From: Flavobacterium psychrophilum
Lineage (GTDB): Bacteria; Bacteroidota; Bacteroidia; Flavobacteriales; Flavobacteriaceae
Assembly (NCBI GenBank): GCA_945866505.1
Contig: CAMBHH010000051.1
Location: 1-18,397, forward strand
DNA length: 18,397 nt
Reading direction: 5' to 3'
Shown here: positions 1 to 6,764 of the stretch, piece after piece
Numbering within the stretch: position 1 is the stretch's first letter
Layout: each line of letters opens with the position of its first letter
Position numbers and translations under genes: made by a program
Notes under the pieces: generated by a model
Databases searched by the model: none
What the model saw: the letters and a program-made list of their open reading frames with translations, nothing else
Told to the model about the DNA's origin: nothing

Positions 1-849
1 ACTGCCAAAACCGAAAGAGCTATCCGTCAACAAGCACTAGATAATATTTTTGGTAATTTAAAGCGATCAGGAACCGGAAATCACAAAACCAAACACCACG
101 GAAATGGGGACGAACATACAGGAGAATTTCGGGAATTTCATTTCGGTGATGGATTGGAACGTATTTCCTTAACCGAAAGTTTACGCAATGCCCAAATTAA
201 TAATGGTGTAGCCGATTTTATGTTGACAGAAAATGATTTGGTGGTCGAAGAAACCCAGTACAAATCCCAAATGAGTACGGTTTTAATGATCGACATCAGC
301 CACAGTATGATTTTGTATGGCGAAGACCGAATCACCCCAGCCAAAAAAGTAGCAATGGCTTTGGCCGAATTAATCACCACCCGTTATCCCAAAGATACTT
401 TGGATATTCTAGTTTTTGGAAACGATGCCTGGACGATTGCGATTCGGGATTTACCGTATTTGAAAGTGGGTCCGTATCACACCAATACCGTTGCGGGCTT
501 GCAATTGGCAATGGATTTACTCCGCAGAAAACGAAATACCAACAAGCAAATATTTATGATTACAGATGGCAAACCAAGCTGTGTCCGCGAAAAAGATGGT
601 AATTATTATATGAATAGCAACGGTCTCGACGAGTATATTGTCGATAAATGCTACAGCGAAGCCCAGCAAGCTAGAAAATTACACATTCCGATTACTACAT
701 TTATGATTGCCAAAGATCCGTATTTGCAGCAATTCGTCAATAAATTTACTGCAGCAAATCAAGGAAAAGCGTTCTACACTGGATTGAAAGGATTGGGCGA
801 AATGATTTTCGAGGATTATGAAACCAATAGAAAGAAAAGAATAAAATAA
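1..849 (+). CDS. VWA-domain protein, partner of the downstream AAA+ ATPase (5' partial)
   Basis: The reading frame is open from base 1, so the start lies outside the window; an internal TTG at 154 is not the true start. About 282 residues are visible. The C-terminal part is a von Willebrand factor A domain. The MIDAS metal motif DISHS is at 292-306, followed by TDGKPS at 562-579, where the second conserved aspartate sits. The sequence before the domain is charged and glycine-rich, as in the linker of BchD/CoxE-like proteins. No membrane segment or signal is visible in this part. The next gene encodes a MoxR/ChlI-type ATPase on the same strand. Known MoxR-VWA pairs act together in metal insertion or assembly of client complexes. 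The client is unknown here, and no chlorophyll gene is present. The domain call is firm and the cellular role is inference. Confidence 0.88.
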   Translation, partial: TAKTERAIRQQALDNIFGNLKRSGTGNHKTKHHGNGDEHTGEFREFHFGDGLERISLTESLRNAQINNGVADFMLTENDLVVEETQYKSQMSTVLMIDISHSMILYGEDRITPAKKVAMALAELITTRYPKDTLDILVFGNDAWTIAIRDLPYLKVGPYHTNTVAGLQLAMDLLRRKRNTNKQIFMITDGKPSCVREKDGNYYMNSNGLDEYIVDKCYSEAQQARKLHIPITTFMIAKDPYLQQFVNKFTAANQGKAFYTGLKGLGEMIFEDYETNRKKRIK

Positions 850-856
850 TTTTTGG

Positions 857-987
857 GCGTTACCAGTTTGCTTCGTGCCTCGCAATGACTGGTCGGGCTA
901 TTCGCTATATCTTTTGCTTCGCTATCGCTTCACAAAAGGATGTCGCTGCACACGAGCAAAGCGAACTGGCGAAGCAATCCCTAACGC
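857..987. repeat. Composite intergenic repeat with GCGTTA/TAACGC ends
   Basis: The spacer between the VWA and ATPase genes is GC-richer than the other intergenic DNA. It is bounded by inverted ends GCGTTA (857-862) and TAACGC (982-987). Inside are ACCAGT (862-867) pairing with ACTGGT (888-893), and ATCTTTTG pairing imperfectly with CAAAAGGAT around a GCTTCGCTATCGCTTC core (about 909-941). The left arm contains TTGCTTCGTGCCTCGCAATGA (868-888), the complement of a TCATTGCGAGGCACGAAGC-type repeat that I recall from many flavobacterial genomes. The right arm holds a related GCGAAGCAATCC. There is no ORF. It looks like one repeat family nested in another. Any effect on the two flanking genes is unknown. 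Confidence 0.6.
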
Positions 988-1042
988 AAACCGCAGTTAT
1001 CAAAAACAATATCAATTACAATAGCAATAAAAAACAAAAAAA

Positions 1043-2500
1043 ATGAATACTATAAAAACACTTGGCGAGTTAAAAGCATCAGGATACCAAAGCAAAAGTA
1101 TCAAAGACGAATTACGTCATAATTTACGCGAGAAAATCAAGTCAGGACAACCTACTTTCGAGGGTGTTCACGGATTCGAAAATACCGTAATTCCAGAATT
1201 GGAACGTGCTATCTTATCACGTCACAACATTAATTTATTAGGTCTTCGTGGTCAAGCTAAAACGAGGTTAGCACGAAAAATGATAGAATTACTAGACGAA
1301 TACATTCCGTTTGTGACTGGTTCCGAAATTAATGACGACCCGTTGAATCCAATTTCTCGTTTTGCGAAAGATTTGATTGCCGAAAAAGGTGATGAAACAC
1401 CCATATCTTGGTTGCACCGCAGCGAACGTTTCTCCGAAAAACTTGCTACGCCAGATGTTACCGTTGCTGATTTAATTGGCGATGTCGATCCGATAAAAGC
1501 TGCGAATTTAAAACTCTCGTATGCCGATGACAGAGTAATTCATTTTGGGATGATTCCAAGAGCGAATCGTTGCATTTTTGTCATCAACGAATTACCTGAT
1601 TTACAGGCAAGAATCCAAGTAGCCTTGTTCAATATTTTGCAAGAAGGCGACATTCAAATACGAGGTTTCAAACTAAGAATGCCACTCGATTTGCAATTTA
1701 TTTTCACGGCCAACCCTGAAGATTATACCAATCGTGGCAGTATTGTAACACCTTTAAAAGATAGAATTGGTTCCCAAATCCTAACACATTACCCAGAAAC
1801 CATCAAAATAGCCAGAACAATTACAGAACAGGAAGCTAAATTCGATGTGGCTCAAAGTGATTTGGTTTACGTACCGTCTTTAGCCAAAGATTTGTTAGAA
1901 CAAATTAGTTTTGAAGCCAGAGAAAGTGAATTTATCGATAACAAAAGTGGTGTTTCAGCAAGATTAAGCATCACTGCTTTTGAGAATTTATTGAGTACTG
2001 CAGAACGTCGTGCTTTGAAATCAGGGGTTGATAAAACCACTTTGCGATTGTCCGATTTTATGGGAATTATACCAGCCATTACCGGTAAAGTAGAATTGGT
2101 TTACGAAGGAGAGCAAGAGGGAGCAGCCATCGTAGCGCAACATTTAATTGGCGATGCGATTCATACGTTCTTCCCTGCTTATTTTCCAAAAATTGAAAAG
2201 CTCGAAAAGCAAGATCAAAAAACACCGTATTCAGATACTTTGGAATGGTTTTTTGCCGAAAGTGGTTTCGAATTATTGGACGATTCTTCGGATGAAGAAT
2301 ACAAAACCATACTAGACGAAATAACTCCATTGGAAGTTTTAGTCAAAAAATACCAACCACAACTGGAAAAAGAGGATAGATATTTTATGAAGGAATTCAT
2401 TCTTTGGGCTTTGGTAGAATATAAGAAATTAAGCAAAGATCGCATTTCCGAAGGCTATCAGTTCAAGGATTTATACGGTAGTTACATCAGTAAATTATAA
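1043..2500 (+). CDS. MoxR/ChlI-type AAA+ ATPase (annotated as magnesium chelatase in relatives)
   Basis: The product is 485 residues and cytoplasmic. The Walker A motif GLRGQAKT is at residues 67-74, Walker B IFVINE at 178-183, sensor 1 FTANPED at 221-227, and an arginine-finger candidate lies in LKDRIG near 239-244. The last 200 residues are helical and acidic and look like the lid plus a C-terminal extension. The family remodels client proteins or complexes using ATP, usually together with a VWA protein, and the gene just upstream encodes one. A true Mg-chelatase role is unlikely because no BchH or tetrapyrrole genes are visible. The ATG at 1043 follows an A-rich leader, and the repeat at 857-987 separates the two genes. 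They may still be co-transcribed, since no terminator is evident between them. Confidence 0.9.
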   Translation: MNTIKTLGELKASGYQSKSIKDELRHNLREKIKSGQPTFEGVHGFENTVIPELERAILSRHNINLLGLRGQAKTRLARKMIELLDEYIPFVTGSEINDDPLNPISRFAKDLIAEKGDETPISWLHRSERFSEKLATPDVTVADLIGDVDPIKAANLKLSYADDRVIHFGMIPRANRCIFVINELPDLQARIQVALFNILQEGDIQIRGFKLRMPLDLQFIFTANPEDYTNRGSIVTPLKDRIGSQILTHYPETIKIARTITEQEAKFDVAQSDLVYVPSLAKDLLEQISFEARESEFIDNKSGVSARLSITAFENLLSTAERRALKSGVDKTTLRLSDFMGIIPAITGKVELVYEGEQEGAAIVAQHLIGDAIHTFFPAYFPKIEKLEKQDQKTPYSDTLEWFFAESGFELLDDSSDEEYKTILDEITPLEVLVKKYQPQLEKEDRYFMKEFILWALVEYKKLSKDRISEGYQFKDLYGSYISKL

Positions 2501-2618
2501 ATTTCTTTTTTGTCGTGAAATTCGATAATTATATTAAAAATGTGTATTTTAGGAACCTCTACAAAATTGAAATAAAAACAAAAAAATTACTGCATTAAAG
2601 CGGATAATTTATTTTTTT

Positions 2619-2649
2619 TTTGAAAGTGAAAATTTATATAAGATATTTG
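2619..2649 (+). promoter_or_regulatory. Candidate Bacteroidota-type promoter for fabH
   Basis: TTTG at 2619-2622, a 19-bp spacer, then GATATTTG at 2642-2649. This matches the Bacteroidota consensus TTTG-N19-TAnnTTTG with one mismatch in the -7 box. It would give a leader of about 85-90 nt before the fabH ATG at 2744. The rest of the 2501-2743 gap is AT-rich with no other structure seen. Confidence 0.45.
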
Positions 2650-2743
2650 AAAAAAATTGAAGGTTTCAAAATTATTCTTACATTGTACTAATTTTTAGAG
2701 GATTCTTAAAATTACTATATAAATTTTATTTAAACAACACTAT

Positions 2744-3751
2744 ATGTACCATTCAAAAATAACAGGATTAGGATATTATGTTCCTAATAATGTCGTAACT
2801 AATGACGATCTGTCCAAAATAATGGACACAAATGATGAATGGATTCAGGAAAGAACGGGAATTCAAGAACGAAGACATATTATTCCTGGCGATGATACCA
2901 CTACAACAATGGGGGTCAAAGCAGCCAAAATAGCTCTTGAACGTTCTGGATTAGCCTATGATGATATCGATTTTGTCATTTTTGCCACCTTAAGTCCAGA
3001 CTATTATTTTCCAGGGCCTGGAGTTCTAGTGCAACGTGATTTGGGTTTGAAAACAGTCGGAGCATTAGACATCAGAAATCAATGTTCGGGTTTTGTTTAT
3101 GCAGTTTCTGTCGCAGATCAATACATAAAAACGGGAATGTACAAGAATATTTTAGTCATAGGTTCCGAAGTGCAATCAACAGGGTTGGATATGACTGATC
3201 GAGGTCGGGGCGTTTCAGTGATTTTTGGTGATGGAGCTGGAGCAGCCGTAATGAGTAGGGAAGAAGATGTAACAAAAGGAATTTTATCGACACATTTGCA
3301 TTCCGAAGGACAACATGCCGAGGAACTTGTAGTGAAAGCACCCGGAATGGGAGGTCGTTGGATTACTGATATTATTTCAGAAAATGATCCTGATGATGAG
3401 AGTTATTTTCCATATATGAATGGACAATTTGTGTTTAAAAATGCAGTTGTTCGTTTTGCCGAAGTGATCAGCGAAGGTTTGGAAGCCAATAGTTTGCAGG
3501 TTTCGGATATTGATATGTTGATTCCTCATCAAGCGAATTTGAGAATTTCTCAATTTATCCAGAAGAAATTCCAATTGACAGACGACCAAGTATTCAATAA
3601 TATTCAAAAATACGGAAATACAACGGCCGCTTCGATTCCAATTGCATTGACAGAGGCTTGGGAGCAAGGAAAAATTAAATCAGGTGACTTAGTCGTTTTG
3701 GCTGCTTTTGGGAGCGGATTTACTTGGGGAAGTGCTATTATTAGGTGGTAG
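2744..3751 (+). CDS. fabH: Beta-ketoacyl-ACP synthase III (KAS III)
   Basis: The product is 335 residues, slightly longer than E. coli FabH (317). The Cys-His-Asn triad is complete: C114 in NQCSGF, H262 in IPHQAN, and N292 in YGNTTAAS. The N-terminal TNDEWIQERTGIQER signature and the C-terminal GSGFTWGS also fit. KAS III starts fatty acid chains by condensing an acyl-CoA with malonyl-ACP in the cytosol. An insertion around residues 200-226 (GMGGRWITDI and after) makes it longer than the E. coli enzyme. It is not next to plsX, rpmF, fabD or acpP, so it is an orphan copy. It could serve a branched-chain or secondary acyl pathway instead of being the housekeeping starter; that is inference. It has its own candidate promoter and terminator, so it is probably monocistronic. 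Confidence 0.93.
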   Translation: MYHSKITGLGYYVPNNVVTNDDLSKIMDTNDEWIQERTGIQERRHIIPGDDTTTTMGVKAAKIALERSGLAYDDIDFVIFATLSPDYYFPGPGVLVQRDLGLKTVGALDIRNQCSGFVYAVSVADQYIKTGMYKNILVIGSEVQSTGLDMTDRGRGVSVIFGDGAGAAVMSREEDVTKGILSTHLHSEGQHAEELVVKAPGMGGRWITDIISENDPDDESYFPYMNGQFVFKNAVVRFAEVISEGLEANSLQVSDIDMLIPHQANLRISQFIQKKFQLTDDQVFNNIQKYGNTTAASIPIALTEAWEQGKIKSGDLVVLAAFGSGFTWGSAIIRW

Positions 3752-3773
3752 GATAGATAAAAATTCAACTGTG

Positions 3774-3807
3774 AAAACCTCGAAGAAATCCTTTTCGAGG
3801 TTTTTTT
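3774..3807 (+). terminator. Intrinsic terminator of fabH
   Basis: A perfect 11-bp stem, AAAACCTCGAA (3774-3784) with TTCGAGGTTTT (3794-3804), has a 9-nt loop and runs into a T tract that continues to 3807. It begins 23 nt after the fabH stop codon. Confidence 0.88.
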
Positions 3808-3903
3808 GTTTTCTATCAAAAAAAAGAATTTATTTTTGATTTTGTATTTCAAAAACACATAATTTTAATAAGGTTTTACACTCCAATAAAACGGCTCTGC
3901 CTG

Positions 3904-4177
3904 ATAAAAAAAAATAGTATTGTTACACTTTATTTCTTGTTTGCTTTTGGCTTGTGCAAAAAAGGAAAGTAGAAAATGTTGAATAAGCTTTTTATTATTG
4001 GAAAAGCAATGATAATTATAGTAGCCCAATAAGTGCTAAAATCAGTTTATCAAAAGTTAAAAAATATATTTCAAACATTTTGAAGTGTACTATTTATGGA
4101 CTCATAAAGCTGGAAACACAGAAGGTAGGTTTCAGGTTTTGGGTTTAGCAGTCAATTCAAGTACTTTGCACAATTAG
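3904..4177 (+). pseudogene. Decayed small lipoprotein gene
   Basis: No intact ORF exists, but protein-like segments follow each other across frames. The first is IKKNSIVTLYFLF from 3904, with ATA where ATG is expected. The second is LLLACAKKESRK (3941-3976), a textbook lipobox with Cys followed by a charged stretch. After a shift comes NVE, a TAA stop (3984-3986), then AFYYWKSNDNYSS and SAKISLSKVKKYISN (to about 4083). After another shift comes YYLWTHKAGNTEGRFQV and LGLAVNSSTLHN, ending in TAG at 4175-4177. This needs at least three frameshifts plus start loss and an internal stop. The 3' end overlaps the end of the opposite-strand permease gene by 21 bp. I assign no family. The lipoprotein reading is inferred from the signal segment. 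Confidence 0.5.
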
Positions 4178-5119
4178 AAAATAGATAGGCATACCAATAG
4201 TTATATTTACTGGAAAAGTTACAGCAAGAGCCATTGGTAAGAAAAGTCCGGGATTGGCAGTTGGAACTGAAATTTTCATAGCCGCTGGAACTGCGATATA
4301 AGAGGCACTTGCTGCTAAAACCGCAAAAATAAATCGATTGGTTATGTCTTGTGTCACAAAAGAGCTTAACATCGCAATGATGCAACCATTAATCAATGGA
4401 ATAAAAATGGCAAAAATTATAGGAAACCAACCGAATGAGAAAAATGCTTTCAACTTTCTACCACTTGTAACACCCATATCTAAAAGGAAAATGGCGAGAA
4501 AGCCTTTAAAAAGGTCGTTTGTAAATGGTTTTATTCCTTCTGCCTGCTTTGCATTCGCTACATAACCAATAACCAAACTTCCCAGAATAAGCAACACACT
4601 TCCATTTGTAAAGGAATGTTTAATTACACTTCGTTTTTTGATGATTTGAGTTTCGTCCTTGTTGAATATGGAAATTAAAATCAATCCAATGATTATTGCT
4701 GGCGATTCCATCAGAGCCATAATGGCCACCATATGTCCGTGGAGTAATAGCTGATGCGATTCGAGGTAAGAAACTGCCGTTACAAATGTTACAGCACTTA
4801 CTGAGCCATAGGCGGCAGCTATGGCTCCAGCATCAAACACATTTAATTTTCTCTTTAGTATAAAGAAAGTGTAGAGCGGTATCATTAAAGATATAAAAAT
4901 CCCAAATAGCATAGACCATACAATTTCTATTGTTATTGCCTCATGAGATAATTCTTGGCCACCCTTGAAACCTATTGCAAATAATAGGTATAATGAAATA
5001 AATTTTGATGAATTCTCTGGTATTTCCAGATCACTTTTTAAATAAACAGCAAAAACGCCAAGTACAAAAAAAAGCAATGCTGGGTTTGTTAAATTTTCTA
5101 TCAGTAAATTGAAGTTCAT
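4157..5119 (-). CDS. sbtA: SbtA-family sodium-dependent bicarbonate transporter
   Basis: A polytopic inner-membrane protein of 320 residues with about ten hydrophobic segments in two repeats. SbtA landmarks are visible: GSVSAVTF (105-112, compare GAVSGSTM in cyanobacterial SbtA), a central cytoplasmic loop near 152-170, and ASASYIAVP (270-278) followed by PTANPG (286-291), which corresponds to PSANPS in SbtA. Cyanobacterial SbtA (about 370 residues) imports bicarbonate with Na+. This copy is shorter mainly because the central cytoplasmic loop is reduced. No PII-like SbtB gene is beside it. A CbbR/CmpR-type LysR regulator is encoded divergently about 650 bp upstream, with a small membrane-protein gene between them. 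In a heterotroph, the imported bicarbonate would most simply feed anaplerotic carboxylases. Confidence 0.88.
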   Translation of the reverse strand: MNFNLLIENLTNPALLFFVLGVFAVYLKSDLEIPENSSKFISLYLLFAIGFKGGQELSHEAITIEIVWSMLFGIFISLMIPLYTFFILKRKLNVFDAGAIAAAYGSVSAVTFVTAVSYLESHQLLLHGHMVAIMALMESPAIIIGLILISIFNKDETQIIKKRSVIKHSFTNGSVLLILGSLVIGYVANAKQAEGIKPFTNDLFKGFLAIFLLDMGVTSGRKLKAFFSFGWFPIIFAIFIPLINGCIIAMLSSFVTQDITNRFIFAVLAASASYIAVPAAMKISVPTANPGLFLPMALAVTFPVNITIGMPIYFLIVQST

Positions 5120-5152
5120 ATTATTCTTTTTTTATTGTAATTTTAAATTATC

Positions 5153-5171
5153 TTAAACCCGTTGGGTTTAA
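5153..5171. promoter_or_regulatory. Palindrome upstream of the SbtA gene
   Basis: A perfect inverted repeat, TTAAACCC-GTT-GGGTTTAA, lies 33 bp upstream of the sbtA ATG. No T tract follows in either direction, so it is not a good terminator. It could be an operator or a leader hairpin in the sbtA mRNA. I find no exact TAnnTTTG box close by. Confidence 0.4.
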
Positions 5172-5181
5172 TTATTAAAAA

Positions 5182-5300
5182 CGTCAGTTCGAGTGTTATT
5201 TGTGAAGTAAAACGGAACAAAAAATATATTGAGAACCGTTTTTAATGAAATTTTTCTTGTTCTCGATACGATTTTCTATCGAAAATCACTCGAATTGACG
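5182..5300. repeat. Nested inverted-repeat element (CGTCARTTCGAGTG ends)
   Basis: The ends CGTCAGTTCGAGTG (5182-5195) and CACTCGAATTGACG (5287-5300) pair over 14 bp with one G-T pair. Inside are a second stem, ATTGAGAAC (5228-5236) with GTTCTCGAT (5259-5267), and a hairpin GATTTTC-TATC-GAAAATC (5270-5287). A further pair is AAAACGG (5209-5215) with CCGTTTT (5236-5242). There is no ORF. I recall similar GTCAATTCGAGTG/TTCTCGATAC elements scattered in flavobacterial genomes. It lies between sbtA and the small membrane-protein gene, 22 bp past the latter's stop codon. Confidence 0.65.
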
Positions 5301-5322
5301 AAAAATTATCATCAAAAACTAA

Positions 5323-5571
5323 TTACAAGCAACCGGTACTAATTAGAATTTCTTTAGCCTCATCAAAGGAAAAGTCACCTTCTATAAGTATTAATTTTTC
5401 ATTTTTATTATTTTGTTGATTATATTTTGGATTTTTAGGTGATAGATGTTTTGAAACCAAAACTCCTATTATTAGTGCTAAAGCGACAAATAGTTGACTT
5501 ATGACAACATCTTTGGTTATGAAAGCGATTAGTAGAAAGGCAATCATTACCACCAAGAAAAAACTGATCAT
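5323..5571 (-). CDS. Small two-helix membrane protein of unknown function
   Basis: The product is 82 residues. Two hydrophobic helices (about 2-18 and 24-40) are followed by a polar tail, LSPKNPKYNQQNNKNEK, and a C-terminal segment, LILIEGDFSFDEAKEILIS, ending in TGCL. The organised pattern and same-strand position upstream of sbtA argue that it is real. I do not recognise a named family. The tail resembles the start of a small beta-alpha domain (EGxFSxxEAKEIL) that I recall from other Bacteroidota proteins, where it continues further. Here it stops abruptly 22 bp before a repeat element, so it may be truncated. It could be co-transcribed with sbtA, but the 203-bp gap containing the repeat makes that uncertain. 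Confidence 0.6.
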   Translation of the reverse strand: MISFFLVVMIAFLLIAFITKDVVISQLFVALALIIGVLVSKHLSPKNPKYNQQNNKNEKLILIEGDFSFDEAKEILISTGCL

Positions 5572-5672
5572 TACTATCTTTAAAGTAATTCTAGTTCAAT
5601 TTTAATTACTGCTTTTACTTTTACACTTTCGGTTTTTTGAATTGAAAGTTTTCTTTATTCAAAAAGTTCTTG

Positions 5673-5701
5673 TTGCAATTGCTTTATGTTTTACGTTGCA
5701 A
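5673..5701. promoter_or_regulatory. Paired TTGCAA sites in the divergent control region
   Basis: The palindrome TTGCAA occurs at 5673-5678 and 5696-5701, each preceded by G. The 23-bp spacing is close to two DNA turns. The sites lie between the divergent starts of the small membrane gene (5571) and the LysR regulator (5765), where an autoregulating LysR protein would be expected to bind. This is inference from position and symmetry only; the classical T-N11-A core is not obvious. Confidence 0.22.
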
Positions 5702-5732
5702 AATTGAATATTCTAATTCATAAATTTTTATT

Positions 5733-5740
5733 TATCTTTG
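5733..5740 (+). promoter_or_regulatory. Promoter -7 box for the LysR regulator gene
   Basis: TATCTTTG matches the Bacteroidota -7 consensus TAnnTTTG exactly and lies 24 bp before the ATG at 5765. No good TTTG is present at the expected -33 spacing, which would suit an activated or weak promoter. Confidence 0.5.
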
Positions 5741-5764
5741 TAATGTTAACCATAAAAATAATTA

Positions 5765-6688
5765 ATGAACTATACATTAAATCAATTACAGATATTTTTG
5801 AAAATCGTACAAACACAAAGTGTAACCAAGGCTTCGGAAGTATTGCACCTTACACAGCCAGCGGTTTCTATTCAGTTGAGGAATTTTCAAGACCAATTTG
5901 ACATCCCTTTAACCGAAGTGGTGGGACGAAAAATTTACATCACAGATTTTGGGTTGGAAATTGCGGGGGCGGCCGAAAACATAATTAACCAAGTCTATGC
6001 CATAAACTATAAAACCTTAGCGTACAAAGGACAATTAACAGGTCGTTTAAAAATTTCAATAGTTTCAACTGGAAAGTATGTAATGCCTTATTTTCTAACT
6101 AATTTTATGCAACAACATTCTGGAATCGAATTAAAGATGGATGTTACCAATAAAAATAAAGTTATTAGGAGTCTGGAAAATAATGAAGTTGACTTTGCAC
6201 TTGTCTCAATTCTACCCAATACTTTAAATATAGAGAAACTCGATTTACTTCAAAATAAATTATACTTGGTAGGAAATACCGAAACAAAATTCAAAAAAGG
6301 CACTACTATAAAAGAGACATTTAAAGATTTGCCTTTACTATTTAGAGAAAAAGGGTCAGGGACTAGACAAACAATGGAAAGTTTTATTGAACGAAATAAT
6401 ATATCTGTCTTAAAAAAGATGGAGTTAACATCTAATGAAGCAGTTAAGCAATCATTGTTGGCTGGATTGGGATATTCAATTATGCCGTTAATTGGAATTA
6501 AAAATGAATTACACAACAATGAATTACAAATTATCACAATCAAGGGTCTACCAATTATAACAACTTGGAGTTTAATATGGTTGAAGGGAAAGAAACATTC
6601 TCCGGTTGCCGCCTCTTTTTTGGAGTATTTAAATAATGAAAAAGAGCAAATCGTTCACGATAAATTTAGCTGGTATGAGCAGTATTAG
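5765..6688 (+). CDS. LysR-family regulator, CbbR/CmpR-like
   Basis: The product is 307 residues, the usual LysR length. A winged HTH occupies the N terminus (about 5-62), with the recognition region in SVTKASEVLHLTQPAVSIQL at 19-38. The effector domain begins near 93. Two features point to the CbbR/CmpR/CysB side of the family: STGKYVMPYF (101-110, compare STAKYFLP in CbbR) and REKGSGTR (194-201, compare REPGSGTR). CbbR and CmpR respond to metabolites such as RuBP, 2-phosphoglycolate or NADPH and control carbon fixation or bicarbonate uptake. Here the gene is divergent from a small membrane gene and sbtA, which it most likely controls. The ATG at 5765 is supported by the -7 box upstream and by the HTH starting at residue 5. 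The true effector in this organism is unknown. Confidence 0.88.
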   Translation: MNYTLNQLQIFLKIVQTQSVTKASEVLHLTQPAVSIQLRNFQDQFDIPLTEVVGRKIYITDFGLEIAGAAENIINQVYAINYKTLAYKGQLTGRLKISIVSTGKYVMPYFLTNFMQQHSGIELKMDVTNKNKVIRSLENNEVDFALVSILPNTLNIEKLDLLQNKLYLVGNTETKFKKGTTIKETFKDLPLLFREKGSGTRQTMESFIERNNISVLKKMELTSNEAVKQSLLAGLGYSIMPLIGIKNELHNNELQIITIKGLPIITTWSLIWLKGKKHSPVAASFLEYLNNEKEQIVHDKFSWYEQY

Positions 6689-6693
6689 GAATT

Positions 6694-6761
6694 GATTTTA
6701 GATTGCAGATTTTAGATTTCTTACTTCAAAACACTTGAACCTTAAACTTTAAACTTTTTAA
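6694..6761. repeat. Heptanucleotide-periodic spacer between convergent genes
   Basis: GATTTTAGATT occurs at 6694-6704 and again at 6708-6718, a shift of 14 (two heptads). Farther on, CTTAAAC, TTTAAAC and TTTTTAA follow one another at 6741-6761, again in steps of seven. The array fills almost the whole gap between the LysR gene and the convergent aminotransferase gene. There is no hairpin with a T tract. Confidence 0.55.
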
Positions 6762-6764
6762 CCT

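Noticed and set aside
154..849. VWA gene starting at the TTG at 154
   Set aside because: The frame is open back to base 1 and the upstream residues are protein-like; the gene simply enters from outside the window.
1043..2500. A chlorophyll-type magnesium chelatase pathway
   Set aside because: Only ChlI- and VWA-like subunits are seen; the MoxR-VWA pairing explains them without tetrapyrrole genes.
3604..3858. Minus-strand ORF across the fabH end and terminator
   Set aside because: It is antisense to conserved fabH codons and the terminator, with no protein-like features.
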